Position numbers and translations under genes: made by a program. The notes under the pieces were generated by a model, which was not told where the DNA came from, ran no database searches, and saw only the letters and a program-made list of their open reading frames with translations. Source: Prorocentrum cordatum (taxonomy: Eukaryota > Sar > Dinophyceae > Prorocentrales > Prorocentraceae). From it: a DNA stretch of 64,000 nt. Positions 19,460 to 31,141 of the stretch are shown here, piece by piece; the first letter of the stretch is position 1, and the number at the start of each line of letters is the position of its first letter. The DNA is taken from contig CAUYUJ010003014.1 in assembly GCA_963575745.1 (NCBI GenBank), positions 406,753-470,752 of the forward strand, read 5' to 3'.

Positions 19460-20510
19460 GGAAGGAGCGGGAGGAGCAAGAGGACCAGGGGAAGGCGGAG
19501 GAGGGGAAAAGAGAGAACGAAAACGGTGAAAAATGACTCGGATCCAGAAAAGTGGCCCACGCAGGGGCGAGAGCGACAGTCAAAACGACGGGAGCAAAGA
19601 GCCCCTCTGAAAACGAATCCAACGCGGCAGCTGGAGCATCATTTTGAACACCAAAAACAGTCGGAGCTAAAAAAGAAATGGGGAAATCAGCATACGAAAT
19701 CCTGCGTGCAACCACAAAATACGTGGAGAGGGCGAATTATCTTCTGGACAGAATCATGGGGACAAAAACCGTCGGCACAGTGTGTAAGTGTCGAGGTGGC
19801 AGCCGAGGGGAGGGGAGATGTGGCTAGCTCCAGTATAAAGATCAATGAAGCTGACGCGTCACGTTCACTTCCGCCGCAAGACATTGGAGGCCTTGGTCAT
19901 TTGGGAGGTCTGGGTCCTCTTCCTCTCCGACCACCCTTTTCCTGCCCCTCCTCCTCCTCCTCCGCCACCACCTTCACCACCGATCCCAGGCCCAGGATCT
20001 GCCGGGGGAGGATCGGCGCAGGCGAAAGAAAAACTCGCGGGCCTCCTCCGACCTGCTGTGGGGGGGCCCGACGGAACCTCCCTGGCCACACAGGGAGGCT
20101 CCGAAGCCTCCGAGGGCCTGAGGAGTTCGGCAGCTCGCGGAGGTGGGGCAGGGGGTTTGGCCTTCTGAGAAGTCAGGGTGGCTCCTCAGAGAAGGACCCC
20201 GCAGGCTTCTGAGAAGGCTTCTCGGAGGGCAGGGAAGCTTCGGACAAGCCCCCAGCACTCGTCGAAGGCGGCCTCCCTCACCCCCCCGCGAGCGCTGCGC
20301 ATCGCCAACGGGCGGAGTGCAAGAAAGGCTTCCAGAGCGGGAGGAGAAGGCACCCTCCCGAATGGAAGCCGAGCCTCAGTCCTGACTGTCTTGTTGGGAG
20401 CCTCTGGCAACGCAGGGTGGGAGGACGACACACGGACACCGCCAGCAAGATCGCAGCCTGGCCGACGAATGGGATGCTGGTGCTGGACTGAACAGCGCCG
20501 TGCTTTTGGT
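19460..20510. other. no gene recognised
   Basis: Mixed sequence with no shared repeat or motif. Frames are short, overlap on both strands and carry no motif. A CCTCCTCCT stretch lies at 19945-19980. Confidence 0.4.
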
Positions 20511-20514
20511 AGGT

Positions 20515-20635
20515 GGATCTCTCAAGCTCTCCGCCGCCACTGGCGGTGTGCGTTGCGAGTGGGAGCACGGGCGGCTTTGCCGTGTTCGTGCTCGCAACGC
20601 ACACCGCCAGAAGCGGCGGAGAGCTTGAGAGATCC
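20515..20635. repeat. 121-bp foldback (45-bp inverted arms, 31-bp loop)
   Basis: Arm 20515-20559 and arm 20591-20635 are reverse complements with only two adjacent mismatches (43 of 45). The loop has a further short complement (CACGG...CCGTG). Outer ends are GGATCTCTCAAGCTC and its complement. No obvious target duplication flanks it (TAGGT / AGGGA). It is either a miniature foldback element or a hairpin-forming RNA template. Confidence 0.93.
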
Positions 20636-20639
20636 AGGG

Positions 20640-22569
20640 ACGAGGAGGGCGGAGGAGGGGGAAGACGAGGGACCTGCGGGGCGGGACGATCAACGGTGCC
20701 AGGGGGGGGGTCGAACTCGACCTTCCCTGTCGCCCCTGGCAGCAGCCCTCTTCGCAAGTTCCTCAGGTCCGACTAGATGGTAGATTTGCAAGTGGGCTCA
20801 CGGAGCCGCACTGCACGACTCAACGCGACTGCACCGCAAGCATTACAAACGAGAGTAGGCATACCAGTCGCCGACACCACCGTCACAAGAAGAGTATGTC
20901 TGTACTCAAGGCTCCTCGCTAAATTCAGCACATCTTGGAAGGACGCTGAAAGTGAAAAGCATCTAGCTATCTAGCTATGGCCCAAAGGCTGGCCCCGACC
21001 CATGACAAGAGACACGCCTCCAAGTTTCCCGTCCCAGATGAAGGTATGAGGGACTCAGGCTACCGCACTGGTTCCCTTGGGAACCTTGGGTGCGCGTTGG
21101 AGGGGCCCGAGGAGCTCACAAGTGGGCGGCCACAGCTCAAGAATGAAGAACATCGCGCGGGACAACCCCGGCAAAGAAGCAAACACAGCATGTACCGCTT
21201 CAGCCCGTTCTCGGGCCAGCCATCAGCTTGGGCCCCTCCTCGGGCCCACCGGTCGGCATACCCGCGCCCTGGGATATGCAGCTCCTCGGCTTCGGAGGCG
21301 CTCTCCTCCAGGGAGCGTTGGGCCTTAACCCTACCCCTCCTCCTCCTCCTCCTCCTCCTCCTCCTCCTTCTCCTGCCTGAGGCGCCGCAGGGCTCCCAGC
21401 CCAGATTGTGTTCTGGACGCGCCTGTGTCAAGGCTTGGCTGTCTACGTGCACGGCCCTGTCATCTGGAAACGACGGGCTAAGGTGGACGAGCGCCTGCAT
21501 AAAAGCATGATGCTCGGCCATCGGGTGCTGCCTGGGGGAGACCGTCAGGGACAGGGCCCCACCTTCCCTCCTCCCTCCTCCCTCCTCTTCTTGCTCCTTC
21601 TCCTCCTCCTCCGATGACGACGACGACGATGACGACCTTGACAACGTCAACGGCCTCGATGACCTCAACGACCTCGGGGACCACAACGACCCCGACGACC
21701 TCGAAGACCTACTTCAACGACCTCGACGACGACCACCACCACCACCACCGCGCCGACGCCAACCACGCGACGGCAGCGACGGCAGGGGGCGTCTCCCGGG
21801 CGGCGCTCTCGATACGGAGGGCGAGGTCCGTGTGGTTCTTGTGGGCGCAGTGCTCCAGCATGAGGACCACGGCCTGCCGAGAGGTCGGGGGGTCCGGCGG
21901 TCTGGGGCCACGGGCGGCGGCATCGGGCAGCACCAAGTCGGGAAAGCGGATCGGATCGGGACACTTCTCCTCAAAACAATCATTACAGTCGGGGCGTTGG
22001 CCTAAGGAACCCTAAATAAGGAACAAGGCCCCTTTTTTCCATAAGTCAAACTTCGATTTCCTATCGAAAACATAAGGAAAACCTGAGGCAAGCTGTGAAA
22101 CACTTAAGGAACGTGGAGCCCCTCCCCAACCAAAAGGGTTCCTTCTTCAGGGCCCCGACTGTACGCTGAGGATGAAAAGTGCCAGCTCAAGGGAAGGAGA
22201 TTCCGCCATGCTGAGCACCAGCCACGGAGGAAAGGAAGAGAGAGCCAGGAAGCCTGGGAGGGAGAGTGTGCTGCGCGGTCGCCACAAGCGGCTGTCACGC
22301 GCGCGCCAGCTGCCCAAGACCCTGCGTCGGGCCAGGCTGCGTCGGCACGGGGTCGACATCGAATCGGATCGGCCGCGCCAGGATGCACAACGGCGCCGTG
22401 CAGACATCGAGCCGCATCGATTCGTCGGGACATCGGGGTCGAATCGGGCTTGGCCGGCCAGGACCGCTATCGAGTCGAATCGGTCGGATCGAGATGAATC
22501 CCGCGAGGGAGACGACGGGCTCGGCGCGTCCCGCCATGGACACAGCACAAAAAAACAGCGGCCAGCTGT
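20640..22569. other. no gene recognised; minor low-complexity tracts
   Basis: Contains a short (CCT)n at 21335-21373 and a GAC/CTC-rich imperfect repeat at 21613-21750 (Thr/Asp/His-rich frames). A segment at 22001-22150 has repeated AAGGAAC words and resembles 41996-42140. No convincing coding region. Confidence 0.4.
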
Positions 22570-22918
22570 TTCACGGGAAGCTGTAGCGGGCATTCGTCTT
22601 GATATTCATAATCTTCTCGATCGTATCAGTAGGGTTCGAGATCTGCTTATCAGTCCTAGCTTTCGTGTCCTGTGAACTGCTACTGTGTGTTAATAAATAT
22701 GCGTGTTGTAATGTCGCTCGTCTTATTCGCCTTATGAGTACTCTTCATACCAATATGATTATTCATACTGCTCGTGTTCCTCTGCTTCATATGATTCGTA
22801 CAAGTATTCGTGCGTTGTCATTTTCTGATATAGTTGTTGTATAAACATCATTACTCTTGGTGTTAAGTTTCTTCTTATCAGTTATATTAGCAATCCGTAG
22901 CAATCGTATTATGCATAT
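22570..22918. other. AT-rich island
   Basis: About 350 bp of clearly lower GC than its surroundings, with TATTCATA and TATTCG words, ending at the CCT microsatellite of composite repeat A. The only frames are short. The base composition suggests a different origin from the flanks. Confidence 0.5.
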
Positions 22919-24150
22919 TCCTCCTCCTCCTCCCCTCCGCTTCCTCCTCCTCCTCCTCCTCCTCCTCCTCCTCCTCCTCCTCCTCCTCCTCCATTCCTTC
23001 TCCATATAAAAAAATATTCCTGTCGAGCCCCGAGGCCAGTTTTTAGGGCGACGGGCGTTTCGCCTGAGACCTCCTCACCACTTATGACCCTGAAGCTTAA
23101 AAATGGCAACAGCTCCACAGATGGAGAGCGGGTCGCTTTCATAATGTGGCTCTCGCCTAAGCGCCGCGCGCATTCGTTTTAAACCCTACAAGCGCTTCAC
23201 GGCCTGAGGGCGGGTGGTTTCAAAATGTGGCTCTCGCCGTAGCGCCGCGCACAGTCAGCCTGAAAAACTGCAAAAGCTTCATGGATTGAGGGCGGCTCCT
23301 TTTCAAAATGTGGCCCTCGCCTAAGCGCCGCGCACACTCGTCTTAAAAATTTGCACGACCTTCGCGGATTGAGGGCGGCTCCTTTTCAAAATGTGGCTCT
23401 CGCCTTAGCGCCGCGCACAGTCGTATTAAAAAAAACTGCAAGAGCTTGACGTATTGAGGGCGGCTCCTTTTCAAAATGTGGCTCTCGCCATCGCGCCGCG
23501 CACGTTCGTTTCAAACATTTGCAAAAGTTTCACGGATTGAGGGCGGCTCCGTTTCCAAATGTGGCTCTCTCCTTAGCACCGCGCACATTCGTTTCAAGCA
23601 TTTGCAAGAGTACCACGGAGTCCCATGATCAACGTACCAGAAATAGCGTTTTGGAAGGATTCTGGATTATGCGGGCGCAACAGTTATGTTGATTCGCGAC
23701 ACTAAAGTCCCCAAAATGCTTTCTGGCACGAATTCCAGATCGTCAAGACGCTGCAGTCAGGTTGATACGTGGCGTTGAAATCCCGAGTGCTTCAAATCTT
23801 CAAACGGTTTTCTTCCAACGAGGCAGTTCCCTCAATGGAATTGAACCGTTGTAGGGGCCTACGAAGAGGCAGCTTGGAGGGACGGTTCATTCCAACATCG
23901 TTGATGACTCTTGGGTGTACACTGATCCTCCTCCTCCTCCTCCTCCTCCTCCTCCTCCTCCTCCTCCTCCTCCTCCTCCCCCTCCTCCCCCCTCCTTTTC
24001 CTCATCCTCCTCCCCTTCCTCCTCCTCCTCCTCCTCCTACTCCTCCTCCTCCTCCTCCTCCTCGTCCTCCTCCTCGTCCTACTCGTCCTCCTCGTCCTCC
24101 TCCTCCTCCTTCTCCTCCACCTCCTTCTCCTCCTCCCCCTGTGCCCCGCT
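22919..24150 (+). repeat. composite repeat, copy A (CCT - head - six 84-bp units - tail - CCT)
   Basis: Order: (CCT)n 22919-22993; a 110-bp head with CCCCGAGGCCAGTTTTTAGG and CGTTTCGCCTGAGACCTC; six tandem units of about 84 bp (about 23125-23610), each with AAAATGTGGCTCTCGCC and GCGCCGCGCACA; a tail (23610-23920) that includes TTCCAACGAGGCAGTTCC; then (CCT)n 23926-24150. The same order occurs in three other copies in this window (52.5-56.3 kb), so this is a defined dispersed element and not just a satellite. It has no coding capacity. Confidence 0.9.
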
Positions 24151-24515
24151 GAATCTGCTGCCCGGAACTTGTCCATATTCGGGACAAATGTCCACTGTAG
24201 CCATGCGTGTCGGCGGAGTGCCCTGAGCAGGGAAAACGGGAAGCCACCTGCACGAGGGGTGTGCCTATCCGGAGGTGTTTTCTATGTGCCCAGGTGGAGG
24301 GCGACATTCCACCCGGGCACCAGCGACAATGCACACCTTCCATCCAAAACAATGAAAAAGGTGACCGAGAAGGCGGGGGACAGGAAAAAACCTGCCCCCT
24401 TCGCGACGACCAACATCACTTCCCAGCCGCCCACCCACCCCCGCCCTCCGCTCGAACGGGCCCCCCGAGACCCCGAGGGCTCCCCCAAACGGCCCAGGAA
24501 CGCCCCCCCTCGCCC
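24151..24515. other. unique sequence before assembly gap
   Basis: Short stretch between composite repeat A and the gap. No gene motif is recognised. Confidence 0.5.
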
Positions 24516-24615
24516 NNNNNNNNNNNNNNNNNNNNNNNNNNNNNNNNNNNNNNNNNNNNNNNNNNNNNNNNNNNNNNNNNNNNNNNNNNNNNNNNNNNNN
24601 NNNNNNNNNNNNNNN
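24516..24615. other. assembly gap, 100 N
   Basis: Exactly 100 N, the customary length for a gap of unknown size. The right side begins directly in a TAC microsatellite, so the real length of that array is unknown. Confidence 0.99.
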
Positions 24616-24659
24616 TACTACTATTACTACTACTACTCCGACTACTACTACGACTGCTG

Positions 24660-24693
<34 letters not shown>

Positions 24694-24712
24694 AACTACG
24701 ACTACGACTACG

Positions 24713-24756
<44 letters not shown>

Positions 24757-24781
24757 AAGTACTGCTACTACGACTACTGCG

Positions 24782-24852
<71 letters not shown>

Positions 24853-24957
24853 TACGACTACGAGTACGCCTACGACTACGACTAACACTACGACAACGGC
24901 TACGACTACTACGACTGCTGCTGCTACTACTACTACTACTACTACTACTGCTACTTC
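24616..24957. repeat. (TAC)n microsatellite with GAC interspersions
   Basis: Trinucleotide TAC array with blocks of GAC (24820-24850). It abuts the assembly gap. Confidence 0.97.
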
Positions 24958-26030
24958 CGGCCCTCCTCCTCCTCGCACTCCTCGCACTCCTCCTCCTCCT
25001 CCTCCTCCTCCTCCTCCCTCCTCCTCCTCCCTCCCCCATCCTCCGCCTTTCCTACTCCTCTCCTCCTCTCCTTTTCTCCTACCTCACCCCTACTCCTTTC
25101 TCCCCCCCTCCTCCTCCTCCTCATCTCTTCTCCTCCGTATCTGCTCCTCATCTTCCTCCTCCTACGCCTCCACCTCCTCCTCATCCTCAACCTCCTCCTC
25201 CTCCTCCTCTTCATAGGGTCTTTCTTCCTGTTCCTCTCACTCTGTTCCAATCCTCCTCCCGTCCGCCCCCTCCTCCTCCTCCTCATTCATCATCATCATC
25301 ATTCAGCATCATCATCATCATCATCAGATCGTCATCATCATCAAGCATCATCATCATCAGAACATCAATCATCATCATCATAATCCTCATCCTCGTCTTC
25401 ATCCTCGCACTCTCGCACTCATCATCATCCTTCTCCTCCTCCTCCCCCCTCCTCCTCCTCTCTGCTCTTCCTTCCACTTTGTACTGCGTGTGCACATCCT
25501 TTCCTCTCCTCCCACGCTCCCCCTCCCCCCTCTCCTCAACCTCCTCCTCCTCCTCGACTCTCCTCCTCTTTTCATATGGAGTAGATCCTCTTCATACTCC
25601 TCTACCCCTCCTCTCATCCTCATCCTCCTTCCTCACCTTCCTCCTTATTCCTCCTCCTCGTCCTCGAACTCCTCGCACTCTCCTCTCCTCTCCTCCATCT
25701 TCCTCCTCGTCCTCGCACACTCCTCGCATTCCTCCTCTCCTCCGTACCTCCTTCTCCTCCTCCCTACGGCACCGGTGGTCTCGCACTTCGCCCTCATCGC
25801 ACTCCTCGCACTTTCCTTCGTCCTCTCCTCCTCCTCCGTACTCCTACTCCTCCCTCTTCCTCCTTCTCCTTCCTCATCCTCCTCGTCGCTTCTTCCCCCT
25901 GCTCTTTCTCTCCTCATCCTCCTCTTCCTCCTCCTCCTCGTCCTACTCGTCTTCCTCCTCCTCCTCCTCCTCTTCCTCCTCCTTCTCCTCCTACTCCCCC
26001 TTCTCATCCTCCCCCTCCTCCTCATCTAAT
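24958..26030. repeat. CCT/TCA-rich polypyrimidine microsatellite, degenerate
   Basis: About 1.07 kb dominated by TCC, CTC and (at 25285-25400) ATC trinucleotides. Long Leu/Ser/Pro frames are a by-product of the repeat. Confidence 0.95.
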
Positions 26031-26516
26031 TCGGCCCGCTCGCCCAGCGCGTGAGGCCGACACGATGCGGCAACGAGGCGGCGCGGGCAGCACCGTGGCA
26101 CCCCCCAGGCACGCCCACAACATTCCTGCGACAACCAAATACGAACACCTAAATTCAATCATTGGTTGGTGGGTATGTAGGTATGCACACGGCAACGAGG
26201 CGAAGCTGGCGGCGACGTGGCGTATCGTCGGCACACTCACCCAATTCCATATTAAGACCAATAAGAACACCTGAACGCAAGCACTGCTTAAGGTTGCTAT
26301 GAACGCACTGTGTTGTTGGTAATACGAGATGCACGTGTATATGAATGCGCGTACATAGTAACAGTGTATGCTCGAACGCATGTATGTAGGTGTGCATGTA
26401 TGAACGTACGTATGTATACATGCGTGCAGGTACGTATGTATGTATGTGTGTTTGTTTGTATGTATGTATGTATGTATGTATGTATGTATGGAAACGTGCA
26501 CGTATACATGCATACG
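26031..26516. repeat. unique segment then (GTAT)n
   Basis: 26031-26300 is non-repetitive with a near duplication (GGCACG / AACACCTAAATTCAATCATTGG versus AACACCTGAACGCAAGCACTGC). From about 26330 the sequence turns into GTAT/TATG-type repeats, with a clean (GTAT)n at 26432-26487. Confidence 0.8.
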
Positions 26517-27546
<1,030 letters not shown>

Positions 27547-27548
<2 letters not shown>

Positions 27549-27838
27549 CTGCATACACATATATGAAATGATTGTAGAGGCCCGTTGTGCTGACGCTTAC
27601 CTATTTGAGCCGAACGCGAGCAGCTGGATACGGGGATGGTTGCGGAATCTTTGCCGTCGGCATCGCACGCACGGGCGCGTACCAATGCACAGGTACACAC
27701 ACGTACGTAGCAAGTTGCACACATACATGTTTCATGAATGATCTATGGTATACGTATATGTATGTAAGTGCATATATTCGTGTAAATATGCATCTACATC
27801 CATGATTATATTCACATACACACACACACCTATACAAA
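27547..27838. other. spacer with TATG/ACACAC-type words
   Basis: AT-leaning spacer with tetranucleotide-like words and a short ACAC run at 27815-27830. No gene seen. Confidence 0.5.
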
Positions 27839-29420
27839 CACTAGACTGTATTGGCGTTTCGCGCCATGCGCCTTGTTCCGGACGCTTCCCTGGCAAAGCA
27901 ATAAATCATAGCTTGCTTCAGCACGGGGGACCTGGAGGCCTGGACGGGCGACCGGCTCATTTGTCTGATCCCTGGTGCCTGCTGACACCGAATTCGCCCG
28001 ATGCGCTTGCACGCTTGTGCGCAGGAGTGGGGACAGAATGTTGATTTTCACGCGCGAAGACGCTCCTAGATTTATCAAAACCCATCCCTTCCTCCTCCTT
28101 TCCTCCTCTTCCGCCTCCTCTGGTGGTTGAGTCCATCCTTTGACGAAAGCAAGGGGCGTCCCCATGTCACGCCGAAGAAGTCGCAGTAGCTCCGAACAAA
28201 TCGATGTTTGGTCGCTGCCTGAATGCCTGGAGGGCTCCAGGCAATCAGGAAATCTTCGATCGTCGAACTTCGAATCTAGATCCATTGCCTGTCTTTCTCG
28301 ATCGAGGAATGTAAACCTCGAGCCTCAAGCGTGGAACCAAGATCTTCGGGTCAGCTCGATGTACTTCGTAGGAGAACGCTGTCTGAGCGTTTCTGGAGCT
28401 CTTTGGGGACGTCCTGGGGCCCTCTTGGGCCGTCCTGGGGCCATTTGGGGCCGTCTTGGGGAGCTGGGGCCCTCCAGAGGTCTTCTGAAACCATCTAGGG
28501 CCCTCTTGAAGGCCTCCAGTGGCCTTATTGGGGGTCTCCCATGGCTTTCGTGGGTCTCTGTTGGAAGCCTTCTTGGGGCATTTTGTGGCCAGTCTCGGGG
28601 CTCTCTGGGGTAGTCTTGAGGCTCTCTTGGGCCGTCTTCAAGACCTCGGTGGGGGCCTTTTGGGCCGTATTGAGGTGGTATCGGGGGTCCATCGGGCCCG
28701 CCTTGGACGCTGCGAAGACCCAAAAAGCGGATATGCTATAATACGTAAATGTAAATACATACATACATACATACATGCATGCATGCATGCATGCATACAT
28801 GCATGCATACATACAGACAGACAGACAGACAGGCAGACATACATACATACGTACGTACATACATACATACATACCCCTTGAGGGGATTGGAACGATGCTT
28901 ACTTCTTCGGGGCTCTCTATTGGCGTCTTGGGGGCCTCTTGGGCGTCTTCAGAACATCGAGGTTCTTCTTGGAACGCTCTTGTGCTGTCTTGAGTCTCTC
29001 TCTTGCGCCACGCCGATGACCCCCCTGATCGCCTTGAGTCTGCTCGCAAGGCCAGGCAAGGCGCCCTGGGAACCCCGGAAGGGCCAGCGGACCTTTTCCA
29101 AGGGCGTCCAGGGGGCCGCCGAGACGTCCGGAAGGGCGCCCGGTGTGTCCCTGGAGGAGGGGTCCAGTTTAGGCGGAGGGGGGGGGTCCAGGTAATGAAA
29201 ATATAAGCATAGGAATGTGCTCGCCCCCCCCCTGCGATCATACCATTTGCCTTGGCTTCGATGCTTTCCATTTCTTTATCACTCCGTCCGTTACTCACCC
29301 TCATCCTCTAATCCTCCTTCTACGGGGCGATGCAACATCGGCCTCAACTCCAAAAGGGCGTCTGGGGCGTCCCTGGGGGGAGGGCCCGGATTAGGGTGGA
29401 GGTGGCTGGGGGTCCGGGTA
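27839..29420 (+). repeat. G-rich dispersed repeat family, copy 1
   Basis: Starts with GGCGTTTCGCGCCATGCG and contains, in order, a block with TCGATCGTCGAACTTCGAAT, a G/T-rich block of imperfect short repeats of the type TCTTGGGGCCGTCCTGGGGC (28370-28690), a tetranucleotide microsatellite unique to this copy (28756-28874), a conserved block around ATGACCCCCCTGATCGCCTT (29015-29130), and a tail with a C-run hairpin and CATACCATTTGCCTTGG. Three further copies follow (31.1, 33.9 and 34.8 kb). Plus-strand frames give Gly/Trp/Leu repeats, which I regard as non-coding. Confidence 0.85.
28756..28874. repeat. tetranucleotide microsatellite (ATAC, ATGC, AGAC)
   Basis: Blocks of ACAT, GCAT, CAGA and ACAT tetramers in succession, lying inside dispersed repeat copy 1 and absent from the other copies. 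It is therefore a later expansion or insertion. Confidence 0.95.
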
Positions 29421-29538
29421 ATTATACATTTACATATAATTATACATATATATAAACATATGCATATACGTATACGTATACATATACATGTGCATCGACA
29501 TATACCTATACATATGCATATACATATGCATATGCATA

Positions 29539-29571
<33 letters not shown>

Positions 29572-30140
29572 ACATATACATAGACATATATATACAGACA
29601 TATGTAGAGAGATCCATCAAACTATACATACACATATACATATAACTATACATATATATGTCTGCAAATACATATACATATACACATGAACATTCACATA
29701 AACATATACACATGTATAGACCTTCATTTATACATATCCATGAACATATACATATGCATATACACATGCATATAACAACACGTTCATATGCATAGAAAAA
29801 TAAACATAACCTTAACATAGACATATACACGTACATACACGAATAGCCGTATACATATACATGCACATATACACAATCATAGTTACGTATACATATGTAC
29901 ACATGTACGTATACATATACAGATACATACGCATATACAAATATATGCACCTATACATATAAAAATGCACAAACTTATAACAGTATATAGATATACACAC
30001 ATATCTACATTTGTGCATTCATATACAGTTATGTATACATATACAAACATACACACATATATATACACACGTATATATATACCCCTATAAACATATGTAT
30101 GCACAGGCTTGTGCATATATATATATATATTCCGACTCAT
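29421..30140. repeat. (ATACAT)n array, AT-rich, about 0.7 kb
   Basis: Degenerate hexamer ACATAT/CATATA over some 700 bp with occasional G. The minus strand gives Tyr/Met/Cys/Ile-rich frames by repetition. It ends at a TATATATA stretch (30115-30130). Confidence 0.95.
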
Positions 30141-30177
30141 AATTTGTTATCAGGCCAGGGACCCCAGGTGAAGAAAT

Positions 30178-30212
30178 GCACACACACACACATACACACA
30201 CACACACACACG
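30178..30212. repeat. (AC)n microsatellite
   Basis: ACACAC run with one T interruption. Confidence 0.95.
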
Positions 30213-30860
30213 CGACCTCACGAATCTGGCGCACTCTGAGCCTCTCGGGCAACCCGCCTGACGACCCGGGAGAACACGAGGGCCCGAAGACGGCCCCAGA
30301 GGGCTCCAGGCGTTCCGGCGCGTTCCCGAAACGACCCCAGAGATCCCCAAGACGGTCCACGACGACCCCCCCAAAAAACGTCATACCCCCAAAGATCGCC
30401 CAGAAACGTCCAAAGAGGCCTCCACAAGCACTCCCCAAAGGCCTCCAAGATCATTTCCGTTGGCTTTTGGTGAACTTGGGGGTTCTCTTCCTCTCGGTTT
30501 CCCAACGCTCTGGCGGTCTTCTGGGCGCCCGAAGCCGCCTGGGACGTTCGAAAATCGCCCAACAACCATCCGAAAAGGGCTCCCAAGCGGTCCAAGAGAG
30601 CCCCAAGACGGCACAACAGGGTTGCATTGTGGCCTAAGAGAGCCCCATGACGGCCCAATGTGGCCCGAGGACACCGTCCGAAGCATTTAATTGGAGGCAG
30701 GGTGGCCCGAGGAAGCCCCCAAAGGCCCCCAGATGACGCCCAGGAGGCCCCCAGAAGACGCCCAGGAGGCCTCAACAAAAACGAAAAACTTGACCGAGGC
30801 GCCCGGAGCCTCTCCAAAGAGAAGCCTCCGCAAAAAGAGCTTAGGGGGATGGGGAGAAGA
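30213..30860 (-). repeat. reverse-oriented low-complexity relative of the G-rich repeat
   Basis: On the minus strand this reads as imperfect TTGGGGGCCTCCTGGGCGTC-type words, like the central block of the dispersed family, but without its recognisable head and tail. It is probably a distant or partial copy in opposite orientation. Confidence 0.55.
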
Positions 30861-31029
30861 CGTCAGGTAGGGCAAGAAGGAAGAGAAACAAAAACACGGA
30901 GGAATGATAACGAACAAACTGCATTAGAACAGCGATGCCAGCCAGAAAAGGCAACAAGCAGTTATCGCTAAATTGTCGGATTGACCTTCTTGCCCTCCCA
31001 CCTGCATACCAAATTTCAAAGACCCATGT
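30861..31029. other. spacer, nothing recognised
   Basis: Unique sequence between the reverse-oriented G-rich segment and the inverted arms at 31030. No motif seen. Confidence 0.5.
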
Positions 31030-31141
31030 GCATGGCGCGACGCGCCAGTGCAGTTTTGTATATGTGTATGTATGTATGTGTCTGTGGACATATGTAGATA
31101 TACACATACGCACACGACTGCAATGGCGTTTCGCGCCATGC
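31030..31141. repeat. 25-bp inverted arms around a (TATG)n tract
   Basis: 31030-31054 (GCATGGCGCGACGCGCCAGT...) and 31117-31141 are reverse complements with three mismatches. Each arm also contains its own short palindrome (GGCGCGACGCGCC type). Between them is a TATG-type microsatellite. The right arm is the 5' end of dispersed repeat copy 2, so two copies of that end face each other here. Confidence 0.8.

Noticed and set aside
19406-19536. Poly-Gln protein encoded by the CAG tract
   Set aside because: Only 11 CAG units in a low-complexity purine stretch; no flanking domain or credible start.
24169-26054. Very long frames of poly-Leu, poly-Tyr, poly-Thr, poly-Ser and poly-Pro
   Set aside because: They are trinucleotide microsatellites (TAC, CCT, ATC) read in frame and also cross the N gap; all other frames of the same DNA are equally long.
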